From NCBI RefSeq assembly GCF_003397705.1, contig NZ_QJVB01000005.1, positions 1 to 64,000 of the forward strand: a DNA stretch of 64,000 nucleotides, in the 5' to 3' direction. The translations under genes were made by a program, and so were the position numbers. Below are positions 34,134-43,127 of this stretch, piece after piece; the first letter of the stretch is position 1, and every line of letters starts with the position of its first letter. The notes beneath the pieces are model-generated. The model had not been told where the DNA came from. It was given only the letters and a program-made list of their open reading frames with translations, and did not search any database. The stretch is from Gardnerella swidsinskii (GTDB taxonomy: Bacteria; Actinomycetota; Actinomycetes; Actinomycetales; Bifidobacteriaceae).

Positions 34134-36143
34134 TTACTTGTTGCTAAGCACAACAAAAGTTCTGATAGGCAAGTGTAGGGTAGCAGCGCTTTTTTCAGTT
34201 GTAATATTTACCGCGGTGTCAGGTTGTTTTCCAGTCCACTTAGCAAAATAATCACTTGAATTAAGTACGCAATGCCACTCTTGAGCCTTTGCGCTATGAA
34301 TAGCAGGTAGCTGAATAGTTGCATCTTCATGATACATAGGATTTGCGCAAACAATTAAATTATTGCCAATGCGCGTAGCCAAAACAGTATGGTTAGACGT
34401 TTCAAGTTGTTTGCGTTTGCCATCATACAATGAGCTATATTCAGCGCGAAGCTTTATAAGTGCACGATACCATTGAACAAGCGGATTGAAACGTTCAGCG
34501 CGCGCCCAGTCAAGCTGGTTCATTAGTACACCGCGATTATAAGAATTATCGCAACCGTGCTTAGTACGTCCAAACTCTTCTCCGCTTAGCATAAACGGCG
34601 TGCCTGCAGAGCACAAAACAATTCCAGCTGCAAACATATTAGCGTTCAAAATATCCGCAACTTGTTGTGCATCTTGAGCGTCAAACTCAAAATCGCTAGC
34701 ATTCTCGCGCATAGAGATACAAAGCTTATCCCAGAAAGTCAAATCGTCGTGAGCAGAAGTATATTGAACAATCTGTCCAACTTCTTTACCTGCAGAAGGA
34801 GTATCACGCCATGCATTAAGAGTTTGGCGAGCCGCATCTGAGCACCAGAGCTCATTGCCATTTACATACCCGCGGTCGAGATGGTTCATGACGTTGCCTT
34901 TGAGGGAATCGCGAGACTCGTCACTAAACCAGCCTATGCGCTCGTTAAGAGTGCTTCTGCCGTCTTTATCTCCCATCGGAACTTTTTCATCAACAGCAGG
35001 ATCCGAAGCACTCCACGGTTCTCCATACATAACAATATCTTTACCGCCAGGAAGCTCATCTAATGCAGCTCGTGCCTGATTTAAGGTTTCAGTATCAGTC
35101 AATCCCATAAGATCAAAACGGAAACCATCAATGTGATAGCAGCGTGCCCAATGCAGCAAAGATTCAATAATAAACCTGCGGAACATAGGATGTTCAGAAG
35201 CCATTTCATTTCCACAGCCAGAGCCGTTAGCAAAAGATCCGTCAGAGTCTCGCCTGCAGAAATACCCAGGAGCCATGCATTCGAAAGCGTTTTCTGCAGA
35301 CTTGTACATGTGATTATAAACAACATCCATAATTACGCGTTGGCCATTAGCATGTAATGCCGCAATCATTGCTTTGCATTCGCGAATTCGCGCAGTGCCG
35401 TCGTAAGGATTGCTAGAATAAGCACCTTCAGGAACGTTGTAAGCGTGAGGATCATAACCCCAGTTGTATAGAGAATCTAATTCTTCTGCTGAAGCACCGT
35501 TTTTGCGCGCATTGTCGATTGCGGATTCGTCAACTGTTGCAAAATCGTAAATAGGTTCGAGTTGCACATGAGTAATGCCAAGCTGCTTTAAATAATCCAA
35601 GCCAGTAGGGAAGTTGCATTCAGAAGAATCTGGATTTTGCAAAGATGTATGTTCATCAGTAAAAGCGAGATATTGGCCTCTATGCTCTGGCTTAAAGCCG
35701 CCATTAGGATTGCTGCTGAAATCTGCAACATGCGTTTCCCACACAACCATTGCATGACGCACAAACTTAGGAGACTTATCTTTATGCCAATTGGCAGGAG
35801 ACACTCGCTCATCGTCTATGACAAGGCTGCGCTCACCATTTACACCGCTCGCTACACCCCAAGGGTCACTAGTTCGATTTACTGTGCCATCTTGGAAAGT
35901 AACAAGATAATCGTAGTATATGCCGTCTAAACGCTTACGGAAATTAATCCGCCAAGCTCCGTCATGCAACGGTTTCAATTCGTGTGTTTGAATTGGCTCA
36001 CTGTTGTTTCCGGTTTCAAAAAGTCTTAACGTCACATTCTGTGCAGTTGGTGCCCATACAGTAAATGTTGTAGATTTAGCGTTTAAAGTAAATCCAAGAG
36101 GTCCTTCGTATACAGGCCATGTTGCCGAAGATGGAGTCGTCAT
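34134..36143 (-). CDS. pulA: Type I pullulanase
   Basis: A 669-residue GH13 debranching enzyme cutting alpha-1,6 links of glycogen-derived limit dextrins. The N-terminus is a CBM48 domain (GFTLNAKSTTFTVWAPTAQN), and residues 226-232 are YNWGYDP, the signature of type I pullulanases. Catalytic residues: D344 in GFRFDLMG, E375 in YGEPWSA and D466 in SAHDDLTF. No signal peptide, so cytoplasmic; many pullulanases are longer and secreted, so this is the short form. It is transcribed on the minus strand between malQ and the malEFG operon. Together with malQ it would fully degrade branched maltodextrins. glgX is an alternative, but YNWGYDP favours pulA. Confidence 0.85.
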   Translation of the reverse strand: MTTPSSATWPVYEGPLGFTLNAKSTTFTVWAPTAQNVTLRLFETGNNSEPIQTHELKPLHDGAWRINFRKRLDGIYYDYLVTFQDGTVNRTSDPWGVASGVNGERSLVIDDERVSPANWHKDKSPKFVRHAMVVWETHVADFSSNPNGGFKPEHRGQYLAFTDEHTSLQNPDSSECNFPTGLDYLKQLGITHVQLEPIYDFATVDESAIDNARKNGASAEELDSLYNWGYDPHAYNVPEGAYSSNPYDGTARIRECKAMIAALHANGQRVIMDVVYNHMYKSAENAFECMAPGYFCRRDSDGSFANGSGCGNEMASEHPMFRRFIIESLLHWARCYHIDGFRFDLMGLTDTETLNQARAALDELPGGKDIVMYGEPWSASDPAVDEKVPMGDKDGRSTLNERIGWFSDESRDSLKGNVMNHLDRGYVNGNELWCSDAARQTLNAWRDTPSAGKEVGQIVQYTSAHDDLTFWDKLCISMRENASDFEFDAQDAQQVADILNANMFAAGIVLCSAGTPFMLSGEEFGRTKHGCDNSYNRGVLMNQLDWARAERFNPLVQWYRALIKLRAEYSSLYDGKRKQLETSNHTVLATRIGNNLIVCANPMYHEDATIQLPAIHSAKAQEWHCVLNSSDYFAKWTGKQPDTAVNITTEKSAATLHLPIRTFVVLSNK

Positions 36144-36312
36144 ATAGGGTATCCTTCTTCCTTCGCTATTTTGCGAATTGTCTAAATTTTCTAAATTATT
36201 TAATCGTATTAGTAATTATACAGTTTTTAAATTTTATTATTTACTTATTGTTCTGTTATCAAGTTTTTTTATGTTTTGCGGCACTATTTGGCTAAACACG
36301 GTAGGGTTTATG

Positions 36313-36338
36313 CGATAGCCATTATCGTATTAAGTCAA
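36313..36338 (-). promoter_or_regulatory. Possible pulA promoter with inverted repeat
   Basis: In the 311 bases upstream of pulA, TTGACT (36333-36338 on the minus strand) could be a -35 box. CGATA/TATCG arms at 36313-36317 and 36323-36327 form an operator-like inverted repeat just downstream of it. The -10 box is poor. No gene is seen in this gap apart from the malG terminator. Confidence 0.35.
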
Positions 36339-36396
36339 ACGGCGAGTGTGTTAAGTTATTTTTTATTTTTACGTGTTCGTGTTGTCTAGCGAAAGA

Positions 36397-36430
36397 GAAG
36401 GCTGAAACGCTCGAAAGCGTCTCAGCCTTC
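36397..36430 (-). terminator. Terminator of the malEFG operon
   Basis: Arms 36397-36411 and 36416-36430 pair over 15 bp with one mismatch and a CGAA loop, 25 bases after the malG-like stop; a short T-rich stretch follows on the minus strand. Confidence 0.8.
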
Positions 36431-36454
36431 AGTAGATTTATATCCTGTAAATTA

Positions 36455-37378
36455 TCAGCCTTTAACGGAGCCAGACATGGACTCTTCGTAGAAGCGCTGC
36501 ATAATAATGAACAGGATTACGATTGGTATGGAAATGCACACAGCGCCTGCCGCGAATGCAGCGTACCAATCAGGTAGATACTTTTTGGTAAGCATCTCCA
36601 TTAATCCGTAAGCAACTGTGTAGTTTTCCTTATTGTCTCTCACTACTGTCTTCACCATAACGAAGTCTAGCCATGGTCCCAAGAATCCAGTAATTGCTTG
36701 GAACACAATCATAGGCTTGCAGATTGGAACAATAATCTTCCAGAATACTTGCCACTTTGTGCATCCATCCAAGTATGCAGCTTCATCCAAAGACTTTGGA
36801 ATAGTATCCATGTAGCCCTTCATAATGTAGAAGCCGGCACCGCTACCTGCAGAATAAACGATAATAAGTGCGATTAATACAATCGAACCTTTTGTTAAAC
36901 CAAGAGCCTTCAAAATGAAGTAGATAGCAATAACAGCCATGATACCTGGGAACATACCAAGAATCAGAGCAAGATTCATGAATGTCTTACGTCCTTTGAA
37001 ACGGAGACGAGACATGCAGAAGGACACCGCTAACACAAACACCAAAGAAATAATGCACACGAAAATTGACACAATCAAAGTGTTGAGGAACATTCGTGGG
37101 AAATTAATGTCATCGGTATCGGTAAATAACTTTATATAGTTATTTAGTGAGTATTCAGTTGGGAAGAAGGTTTTCTGATAGGAACCAGTGTTCTTGTTGA
37201 AGCTTTCTAACAAAACCCACAAGATTGGAATCAGCCAAATAACTGACAACACCAGCAAGAACAAATGTGAGAAAGTATCTCCAATTACTCTTCTGACATG
37301 TTGATCTTTAAGGAAAGAAACACTACGAGTGCTCTTTACAACAGCTTCTTCGTTCTTAGTTGTAGTTTTATCACTCAC
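36455..37378 (-). CDS. malG: Maltodextrin ABC permease, MalG-like
   Basis: A 307-residue CUT1 permease with six helices and EAA motif SLDEAAYLDGCTKWQVFWKIIVP. Its ATG overlaps the malF stop codon by four bases. A 30-residue cytoplasmic N-terminal tail (TTKNEEAVVKSTRSVSFLKD) precedes the first helix. It completes the third CUT1 system, whose long MalF and adjacent malQ/pulA point to maltodextrins. The gene name rests on family and context, not on direct evidence of the ligand. Confidence 0.85.
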   Translation of the reverse strand: MSDKTTTKNEEAVVKSTRSVSFLKDQHVRRVIGDTFSHLFLLVLSVIWLIPILWVLLESFNKNTGSYQKTFFPTEYSLNNYIKLFTDTDDINFPRMFLNTLIVSIFVCIISLVFVLAVSFCMSRLRFKGRKTFMNLALILGMFPGIMAVIAIYFILKALGLTKGSIVLIALIIVYSAGSGAGFYIMKGYMDTIPKSLDEAAYLDGCTKWQVFWKIIVPICKPMIVFQAITGFLGPWLDFVMVKTVVRDNKENYTVAYGLMEMLTKKYLPDWYAAFAAGAVCISIPIVILFIIMQRFYEESMSGSVKG

Positions 37379-38781
37379 CGGAATCCCTCCTCATTCTTGT
37401 AAGATCCAGAGTTGCGATACGTAATCAGTGCTACGACAGCAAGCACAATGAACGTCAAAATACCAATTACTGCACCTGCGTTGTAGTTTTGCTGGTCAAC
37501 AGTCAACTTGTAGAGCCATGTGATAAGCAAGTCGGTGCCGCCTGCACTGTTGACTTTGCTACTTGCTGGACCACCTTTTGTTAAGAGGTAAATAACGTTG
37601 AAGTTATTGATGTTGCCAGTAAAGGTAGTAATCAAATATGGAGTCATAACAAAGATGATGTACGGCATTGTGACGTTCATGAAACGTTGCCACCAACCTG
37701 CGCCATCGAGCTCTGCAGCTTCGTAAAGTTCTGCAGGAACGTTTTGCAAGATACCTGTAATCTGCATGATGGTGAATGGAATACCAACCCAAAGATTGAT
37801 AAGAATTACCGTCACTCGAGCCCAAGTTACATCCGTAAGGAAAGGAAGCTCCTGATGTATCCAACCGTTTTGCTTAAAGACAATGTTAATAACACCGTTC
37901 TGGCTAAGCATATTGTTCATAATAAGCAATGAAACAAACTGTGGAACTGCAATTGTAAGGGAGAAGCAAGTTCGCCACAATCCCTTAAGACGAGTGGACT
38001 TTCTATTGATTATCATTGCAATGAACATGCCGAGGAAGAAGTTCAGGAAGGTTGCAAGGAATGCCCAAACAAGAGTCCAGATTAATACGTCAAAGAATAC
38101 GTCAGCTTTAATTAAATCACTTTTTCCGGTTAAGAATTGAGAAAAAACGTCTAACCCAATCCAACTGAATTTTTGTTGATGATTCTCGTCATAGCTTGTG
38201 AAAGCCATAGAAATCATGAAGAACAATGGCAAAATTGTGAATAACACAATGCCAGCAGTTGGAAGAGTCATAAAACCGACGTGTGCTTTTTCGTCAAGAA
38301 GAGTCTTCGCATCATCAATGAAATTAAGTGGCTTCTTGCCGTCTGCCATTACAGATTGCGCTTTGTACGCGCTGCGAAGAGCGAGAGTTGCCAGATATAC
38401 AAGCAATACAATCGCTAATATCGACATAACTCCATACAGTAAAATTTCTACAGAATTATCGCCTGCACTGTATCGCCAGAATCCGTTGACTTTAACTCTG
38501 CCCTGTTCTACTGTGCCAAGAGTGTTGAGTTTTGGAAGATAATCCAATCCAATTGTAAATAAGAATACGAATAAAGTTGCTTCGCACGCTAAGAATATAA
38601 CGCCTTTGATGTATTGCTTGCGGACAAAATTGCCAAAGCCAAATATGACAACAGAAATCCATGAAAGAATGTCCGCATGTTTTGCAGCCTCTTTCAGTGA
38701 ATAAGGTGAAGGAGCAAAGCGTTCTGCAGTTGACGTCTTCTTCTGGCGTCTTTCTCGCTTTGTGGATGTCGTGCCAGTCAT
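37375..38781 (-). CDS. malF: Maltodextrin ABC permease, MalF-like
   Basis: A 468-residue permease, long because it has two extra N-terminal membrane helices (about residues 38-110) and an inserted segment before the core, as in MalF of other bacteria. The EAA loop is ELYEAAELDGAGWWQRFMNVTMP. The N-terminus is basic (TKRERRQKKTSTAERF). It follows the binding-protein gene after a strong stem-loop and overlaps malG by four bases. Together they form the membrane channel of a maltose/maltodextrin importer. Confidence 0.88.
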   Translation of the reverse strand: MTGTTSTKRERRQKKTSTAERFAPSPYSLKEAAKHADILSWISVVIFGFGNFVRKQYIKGVIFLACEATLFVFLFTIGLDYLPKLNTLGTVEQGRVKVNGFWRYSAGDNSVEILLYGVMSILAIVLLVYLATLALRSAYKAQSVMADGKKPLNFIDDAKTLLDEKAHVGFMTLPTAGIVLFTILPLFFMISMAFTSYDENHQQKFSWIGLDVFSQFLTGKSDLIKADVFFDVLIWTLVWAFLATFLNFFLGMFIAMIINRKSTRLKGLWRTCFSLTIAVPQFVSLLIMNNMLSQNGVINIVFKQNGWIHQELPFLTDVTWARVTVILINLWVGIPFTIMQITGILQNVPAELYEAAELDGAGWWQRFMNVTMPYIIFVMTPYLITTFTGNINNFNVIYLLTKGGPASSKVNSAGGTDLLITWLYKLTVDQQNYNAGAVIGILTFIVLAVVALITYRNSGSYKNEEGFR

Positions 38782-38822
38782 GACATGCCTTTCATGTAAA
38801 CAAAATTATTTTGTAGAAGATA

Positions 38823-38870
38823 AACAATGCGCCCCACCCCTTGCCGGAGCGGGGGCTGGGGCGCATTGTT
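38823..38870 (-). terminator. Strong intercistronic stem-loop between malE and malF
   Basis: Perfect 14-bp GC-rich arms (38823-38836 with 38857-38870) and further C-run/G-run pairing inside. It lies 71 bases after the malE stop. As the downstream permease genes need readthrough, it probably stabilises malE mRNA or attenuates transcription. Confidence 0.75.
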
Positions 38871-38940
38871 TTACTCAAAGTGCATAAAACACTGCTTATG
38901 CATCTATTTAGATTTGTTGGCTAGAGTAAGTTTTGTTTAC

Positions 38941-40170
38941 TTACTTCTCTAAGCCCTTAGCAAATTCTGCGGTCTGCGCGGCAGCATTATCGCCAGTAAT
39001 CTTACCGGTGGAGATAGAAGTGCCGAATGCTTGAACTGGATCCCAGAACTTACCCATTTCAGGAATTGCTGGCTGCAAGACAGAAGTCTTAGCAATGGTT
39101 TCCATCTGAGCAACAGCAGCTGGCTCTGCCTTTACGCTGTCAGCAAGGGACTTGTCAGAAGGAATTGCACCTTCCTTTTCGAAAGCAATCTGCTGGGACT
39201 TCTTGGAGCCCAAGAATGCAGCGAACTTAGCAGCCATCTCTGGAGACTTGGTGTTGGTGTTGTAAGCAACAGCCTTAGAACCAGCGAAGGACTTCATCTG
39301 GTGCTCGCCAGACTCAGTCTTGAAGGTTGGAAGAGCAGCTGCAGCATAGTTATCCTTCAAGGCGTCCTTAACCTTGGCTGCATCCCAAGAACCGGAGAAC
39401 ATTGCATCAACGGAGCCGTCCTTCAAGCCAGCCAAGCCGCGACCATTTCCATCAAGTACGAAGTGCTTTTCGTTTCCAACGAGCTTTGTTGCAATGTACT
39501 TGGTAACTTCAGCAGCCTTATCACTGAGCTTCATGCCAGCCTTAGCATCGTTTCCATTTTCGCCGAAGAGCGTCATATTGCCATCGAGGTAGAAGCCTGG
39601 GAGATACCAAGCATTAGCAAGATCGAATGAAACCTTGCCCTTTTCAAGCATCTTGTCGAGGGACTTAACGTCATCAGCGGAGAACTTGGACTTGTTGTAG
39701 TACATGAACCAAGTGTTGCCGGTGTAAGGAACGCCGTAAAGTTTACCGTCCTGAGCGGTAACAGACTTGATCAAAGTATCTTCGTTCTGTTCCTTAACTT
39801 GCTTTGTGGCGTCATCGCTTAATTCGCCGATTGCTCCAGCCTTTACCAAGTCGCCGAGCTGATCGTTAGGGAAGAGGAACACATCAGCAGCAGCCTTAGC
39901 ATCCTGCTTAACAGCCTTAGCAGCGTCTGGTGGCTCAACAACAGCGTTCTTGAAAGTAACGTTTGGATTTTCCTTCTTGAATTCTGCTTCAACAGTCTTA
40001 ATCCAGCCGCCATCTTTCTGATCGTCAGCAGAACCCCAAACGGTGAGCTGAACAGGTGCTGAATCAGCAGCCTTCTTAGCGCTATTGTTAGTGCTTGAAC
40101 CGCAAGCTGCAAATCCAAACAAAGTAGCAACTGCAAGACCTGCACCCAGCATCTTCTTAATATTCGTCAT
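38941..40170 (-). CDS. malE: Maltodextrin-binding lipoprotein, MalE-like
   Basis: A 409-residue CUT1 binding protein anchored by a lipobox FAAC (Cys23). The mature part runs from VQLTVWGSADDQKDGGW; the ligand region GVPYTGNTWFMYYNKSKF is MalE-like. Codons are strongly biased towards AAG, AAC and TTC, so it is probably abundant. AGGAGG precedes the ATG. It heads the malEFG operon, next to pulA, malQ and an alpha-glucosidase. The promoter at 40307-40335 has an operator-like palindrome. Confidence 0.88.
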   Translation of the reverse strand: MTNIKKMLGAGLAVATLFGFAACGSSTNNSAKKAADSAPVQLTVWGSADDQKDGGWIKTVEAEFKKENPNVTFKNAVVEPPDAAKAVKQDAKAAADVFLFPNDQLGDLVKAGAIGELSDDATKQVKEQNEDTLIKSVTAQDGKLYGVPYTGNTWFMYYNKSKFSADDVKSLDKMLEKGKVSFDLANAWYLPGFYLDGNMTLFGENGNDAKAGMKLSDKAAEVTKYIATKLVGNEKHFVLDGNGRGLAGLKDGSVDAMFSGSWDAAKVKDALKDNYAAAALPTFKTESGEHQMKSFAGSKAVAYNTNTKSPEMAAKFAAFLGSKKSQQIAFEKEGAIPSDKSLADSVKAEPAAVAQMETIAKTSVLQPAIPEMGKFWDPVQAFGTSISTGKITGDNAAAQTAEFAKGLEK

Positions 40171-40306
40171 CCTTGACCTCCTATATCATGCCAAAAACTG
40201 GCATATCATTTGGTGGCGTAGTAACGGACTCCGTTGTGGCGCAACATCGCGATTGCTGCGTAGAGCAGCGTCACAAGTCTCACAAATCCGTTCGTAAGCA
40301 CTGTGT

Positions 40307-40335
40307 AGTATACACGGATATCGTGTCGTTTGCAA
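40307..40335 (-). promoter_or_regulatory. Promoter of malE with operator-like palindrome
   Basis: On the minus strand: TTGCAA (40330-40335), a 17-base spacer and TATACT (40307-40312). The spacer contains ACACGATATCCGTGT (40312-40326), an inverted repeat with ACACG/CGTGT arms, a good place for a repressor. The start lies about 140 bases from the malE ATG, so the leader is long. The divergent glucosidase promoter lies in the same 258-base gap. Confidence 0.65.
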
Positions 40336-40428
40336 ATGAGTGGCGGGTTAATCTGTATATTTCGCCCTATAAATTTTTTCAAGTGGTTGCGTGTAAACTA
40401 AATAGCACAACGCTAGAAGGGTGAAATA

Positions 40429-42129
40429 ATGGCATTATACGATCATGCTCAGTGGCTTAAAGACGCGGTTTTTTACGAAATCTATCCGCAAAGTTTTTGT
40501 GATTCCAATGGCGATGGCATAGGTGACATTCAAGGAATTATCAAAAAGTTAGACTATGTAAAATCGCTTGGCTGCAACGCAATTTGGCTTAATCCTTGCT
40601 ATGACTCGCCTTTTAAAGATGCGGGCTATGACGTGCGCGACTACAAAAAAGTAGCTGCTCGCTATGGCACTAACGAAGACTTGCAGCAGCTTTTTAGTGA
40701 AGCTCACAATCAAGGAATCCGCATGTTGCTTGACTTAGTGCCGGGTCATACGAGTGAAGAACACGAGTGGTTTAAGGAAAGTTCGAAAGCTGAAGAAAAC
40801 GAGTTTAGCAAGCGATATATTTGGACAGACAGTGCGTTTAGCGGCTATTCTATGCCGTTTATTGGCGGTGAAACTGAGCGTGACGCCACTTATATTCTAA
40901 ACTTCTTCAAATGTCAGCCTGCATTAAACTACGGTTTTGCACATAGGGATCGAGCTTGGCAATCCGCTCCAGATTCCAAAGAAGCGGCAGAAACTCGCGC
41001 TGCAATGGTTGATATTATGCGATTTTGGCTTTCGCTTGGTGCGGATGGATTCCGAGTTGATATGGCTGATTCGCTTGTAAAAAACGATGACAATAATGGC
41101 GAAGGAAGTCTTGGAAAAGACAATACAATTCGCGCATGGCAGGAAATGCTTGGCACTGTAAAAGAAGAGTATCCGCAGGCTGCTTTTGTGTCCGAATGGG
41201 GCAGACCGCGTCAGGCTCTTGCTGCCGGATTCGACATGGACTTCTATTTGAATTGGCGCTGGGATGGCAATCCTAATGGTTATGCGCGTTTACTTCGTGA
41301 CGTTGATAACGCTTTAGATAACAATTCTGAGCGCGATCACAGCTACTTTAATGCGCACGGTGGCGGAAGCATTTGCCCATTCTTGGACGACTACTGCCCG
41401 CAGTATGAATCAACCTGTAATCAAGGCTACTTTAGTTTCATCACATGCAATCACGATACGCCGCGTCTTGCTCCGCGTCTTGACGATCGTGAGCGTCGCG
41501 TGGCTTTCGGCATGATACTCACTATGCCAGGCGTGCCATTCGTGTATTATGGCGACGAAATTGGCATGAAATATCGCGATATCCCAACAAAAGAAGGCGG
41601 CTACGCTCGTACGGGCACTCGTACGCCAATGCAATGGGACGATGCAAAGAATTTTGGCTTCTCAATGGCTGCAAAATCTAAATTATACTTGCCTGTTGAA
41701 GCGCGAGCAGACGGAAGAACTTGCGCAAATTCTCGAAAACAAGCAGTGGGGAGTGGTGAAATTCCAACTGTTTCTGCGCAAATTAATTGCGAAGATTCCT
41801 TCCTTTCGTGGGTGCGCTCGCTTATTGCGCTTCGTCATAGCCGCAAATCTTTGCAAGCTGACGCTTCTTGGAGAGTGCTGTATGCTCCTGTTGACGGGCG
41901 CGGCTTTGCTTACGAGCGTTGCGCAAAAGGTGACGCAGGAGAATCAGCTGTGGAACGAAGCATTGTGGTTATGAACCCAGGTGTAAATAGTGAAACAGTT
42001 TCATTAGAAGCATTAGCGAATCTTACGCAAGAATCTGCTTACAATCCATTACTGAAAATTGGAGAAATATCAGTTGATGGTGATTGCTTAACACTCGGCG
42101 CTCAAAGTTTTGCAGTGTTTGGAATGTAA
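40429..42129 (+). CDS. GH13 alpha-glucosidase (oligo-1,6-glucosidase/trehalose-hydrolase-like)
   Basis: A 566-residue cytoplasmic GH13 enzyme starting with WLKDAVFYEIYPQSFCDSNG, typical of the oligo-1,6-glucosidase group. D211 in GFRVDMAD, E256 in FVSEWGRP and D343 in CNHDTPR are the three catalytic residues. Region I reads DLVPGH instead of the usual DxVxNH (Gly106 in the place of the conserved Asn), seen in some subfamilies but not in classical oligo-1,6-glucosidases, so the specificity is uncertain. AGAAGGGTG precedes the ATG. It is divergent from malE and presumably shares its control. Confidence 0.82.
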   Translation: MALYDHAQWLKDAVFYEIYPQSFCDSNGDGIGDIQGIIKKLDYVKSLGCNAIWLNPCYDSPFKDAGYDVRDYKKVAARYGTNEDLQQLFSEAHNQGIRMLLDLVPGHTSEEHEWFKESSKAEENEFSKRYIWTDSAFSGYSMPFIGGETERDATYILNFFKCQPALNYGFAHRDRAWQSAPDSKEAAETRAAMVDIMRFWLSLGADGFRVDMADSLVKNDDNNGEGSLGKDNTIRAWQEMLGTVKEEYPQAAFVSEWGRPRQALAAGFDMDFYLNWRWDGNPNGYARLLRDVDNALDNNSERDHSYFNAHGGGSICPFLDDYCPQYESTCNQGYFSFITCNHDTPRLAPRLDDRERRVAFGMILTMPGVPFVYYGDEIGMKYRDIPTKEGGYARTGTRTPMQWDDAKNFGFSMAAKSKLYLPVEARADGRTCANSRKQAVGSGEIPTVSAQINCEDSFLSWVRSLIALRHSRKSLQADASWRVLYAPVDGRGFAYERCAKGDAGESAVERSIVVMNPGVNSETVSLEALANLTQESAYNPLLKIGEISVDGDCLTLGAQSFAVFGM

Positions 42130-42163
42130 ATTACAGGTTAGGTAGATACGCGACTACGGATAA

Positions 42164-42177
42164 AGTTTATATAAACT
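42164..42177. promoter_or_regulatory. Perfect 14-bp palindrome upstream of the TraX-like gene
   Basis: AGTTTATATAAACT, 30 bases before ATG 42207. It could be an operator or contain a -10 box (TATAAACT). Confidence 0.35.
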
Positions 42178-42206
42178 AGGTATGCGCAAATAAACAAGGA
42201 CGTGCA

Positions 42207-43043
42207 ATGAGTATTAATAGTGGTAAAGCAATAATGCGTGATAGCGGTAACGCGAATAAGGAAATGCTTGATGCAAACGGCAAACCAATTCGTGCTGACC
42301 GTAACATAAAAACTGGAATCACGCTCAATAAACTCAAAATGCTCGGCGCTTTTATGCTTATGCTAGGTGCATTTAGTAACACAGTAATTGCACGAATGTT
42401 CGGCGGAACAGTAACCAATAATATGTTTGCATTGACAGTCATATTAGTTTGTGAATTTATAAGCTGGACTGCAGTGCCATGGTATGCGTGGATACTAGTA
42501 CGCGGATACCATAACACGCATAATTTGAATCTTTACATGTTGAGATTGCTGATTTTAGCAGTGGTTTGCGAAGTTCCATACGATTTGGTGAATTCAAAAT
42601 GTTTGTTCGACATGCGTTCGCAAAATCCTGTATTTGCAATGGTTATTTCCCTATTCGTACTTTCGAGTATAGATACAATTAGGGAACGTTTAAGCGGATT
42701 TAGTAAAGGTTTTGCTATTACCGTGCTTATCATTGCGGGTCTTCTTTGGAATTTGATAGGAAAAGTTTTTGTGCAGCATGGAATTTTCTTCGGCGGCGTA
42801 ACTTTGCTTATTTTCGTACTTCTTTTTGAATTATTAAAAAAGCGCGAAATTACTATGGAGATGACTGCAGGAATGTTCGGCGCTATGTCGATGCTTACAC
42901 CTGGTATTGGTGTAGCTGTGTTGCATTATCGTAGCCCTTATGGTGATGGTCCTAAAAACTCGACGACGTTCCGTTGTGTTATGTATGCGTGGTATCCGCT
43001 GATGTTGATCATTGCGTCAGTGTTTGCAGTATACATTCATTAA
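42207..43043 (+). CDS. TraX-family membrane protein
   Basis: A 278-residue protein with about seven hydrophobic helices. It has the TraX-like pattern: LKMLGAFMLMLGAFSNTVIARMF at the first helix, then WTAVPWYAWILVRGYHNTHN and LRLLILAVVCEVPYDLV, like the acyltransferase-type TraX fold. In conjugative plasmids TraX acetylates pilin, but many TraX-like genes lie outside transfer regions, and none is visible here. AAGGACG precedes the ATG. It sits between two glucosidase genes, transcribed in the same direction. Its acceptor is unknown; modification of a cell-surface component is possible. Confidence 0.75.
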   Translation: MSINSGKAIMRDSGNANKEMLDANGKPIRADRNIKTGITLNKLKMLGAFMLMLGAFSNTVIARMFGGTVTNNMFALTVILVCEFISWTAVPWYAWILVRGYHNTHNLNLYMLRLLILAVVCEVPYDLVNSKCLFDMRSQNPVFAMVISLFVLSSIDTIRERLSGFSKGFAITVLIIAGLLWNLIGKVFVQHGIFFGGVTLLIFVLLFELLKKREITMEMTAGMFGAMSMLTPGIGVAVLHYRSPYGDGPKNSTTFRCVMYAWYPLMLIIASVFAVYIH

Positions 43044-43127
43044 AGTTATAAGTTGTAAGCAAACAAAATAATACATAAAATAATACATAAAATTGTTAAT
43101 AAGCAAAGTTGCAAGGTAACAGCAGAG

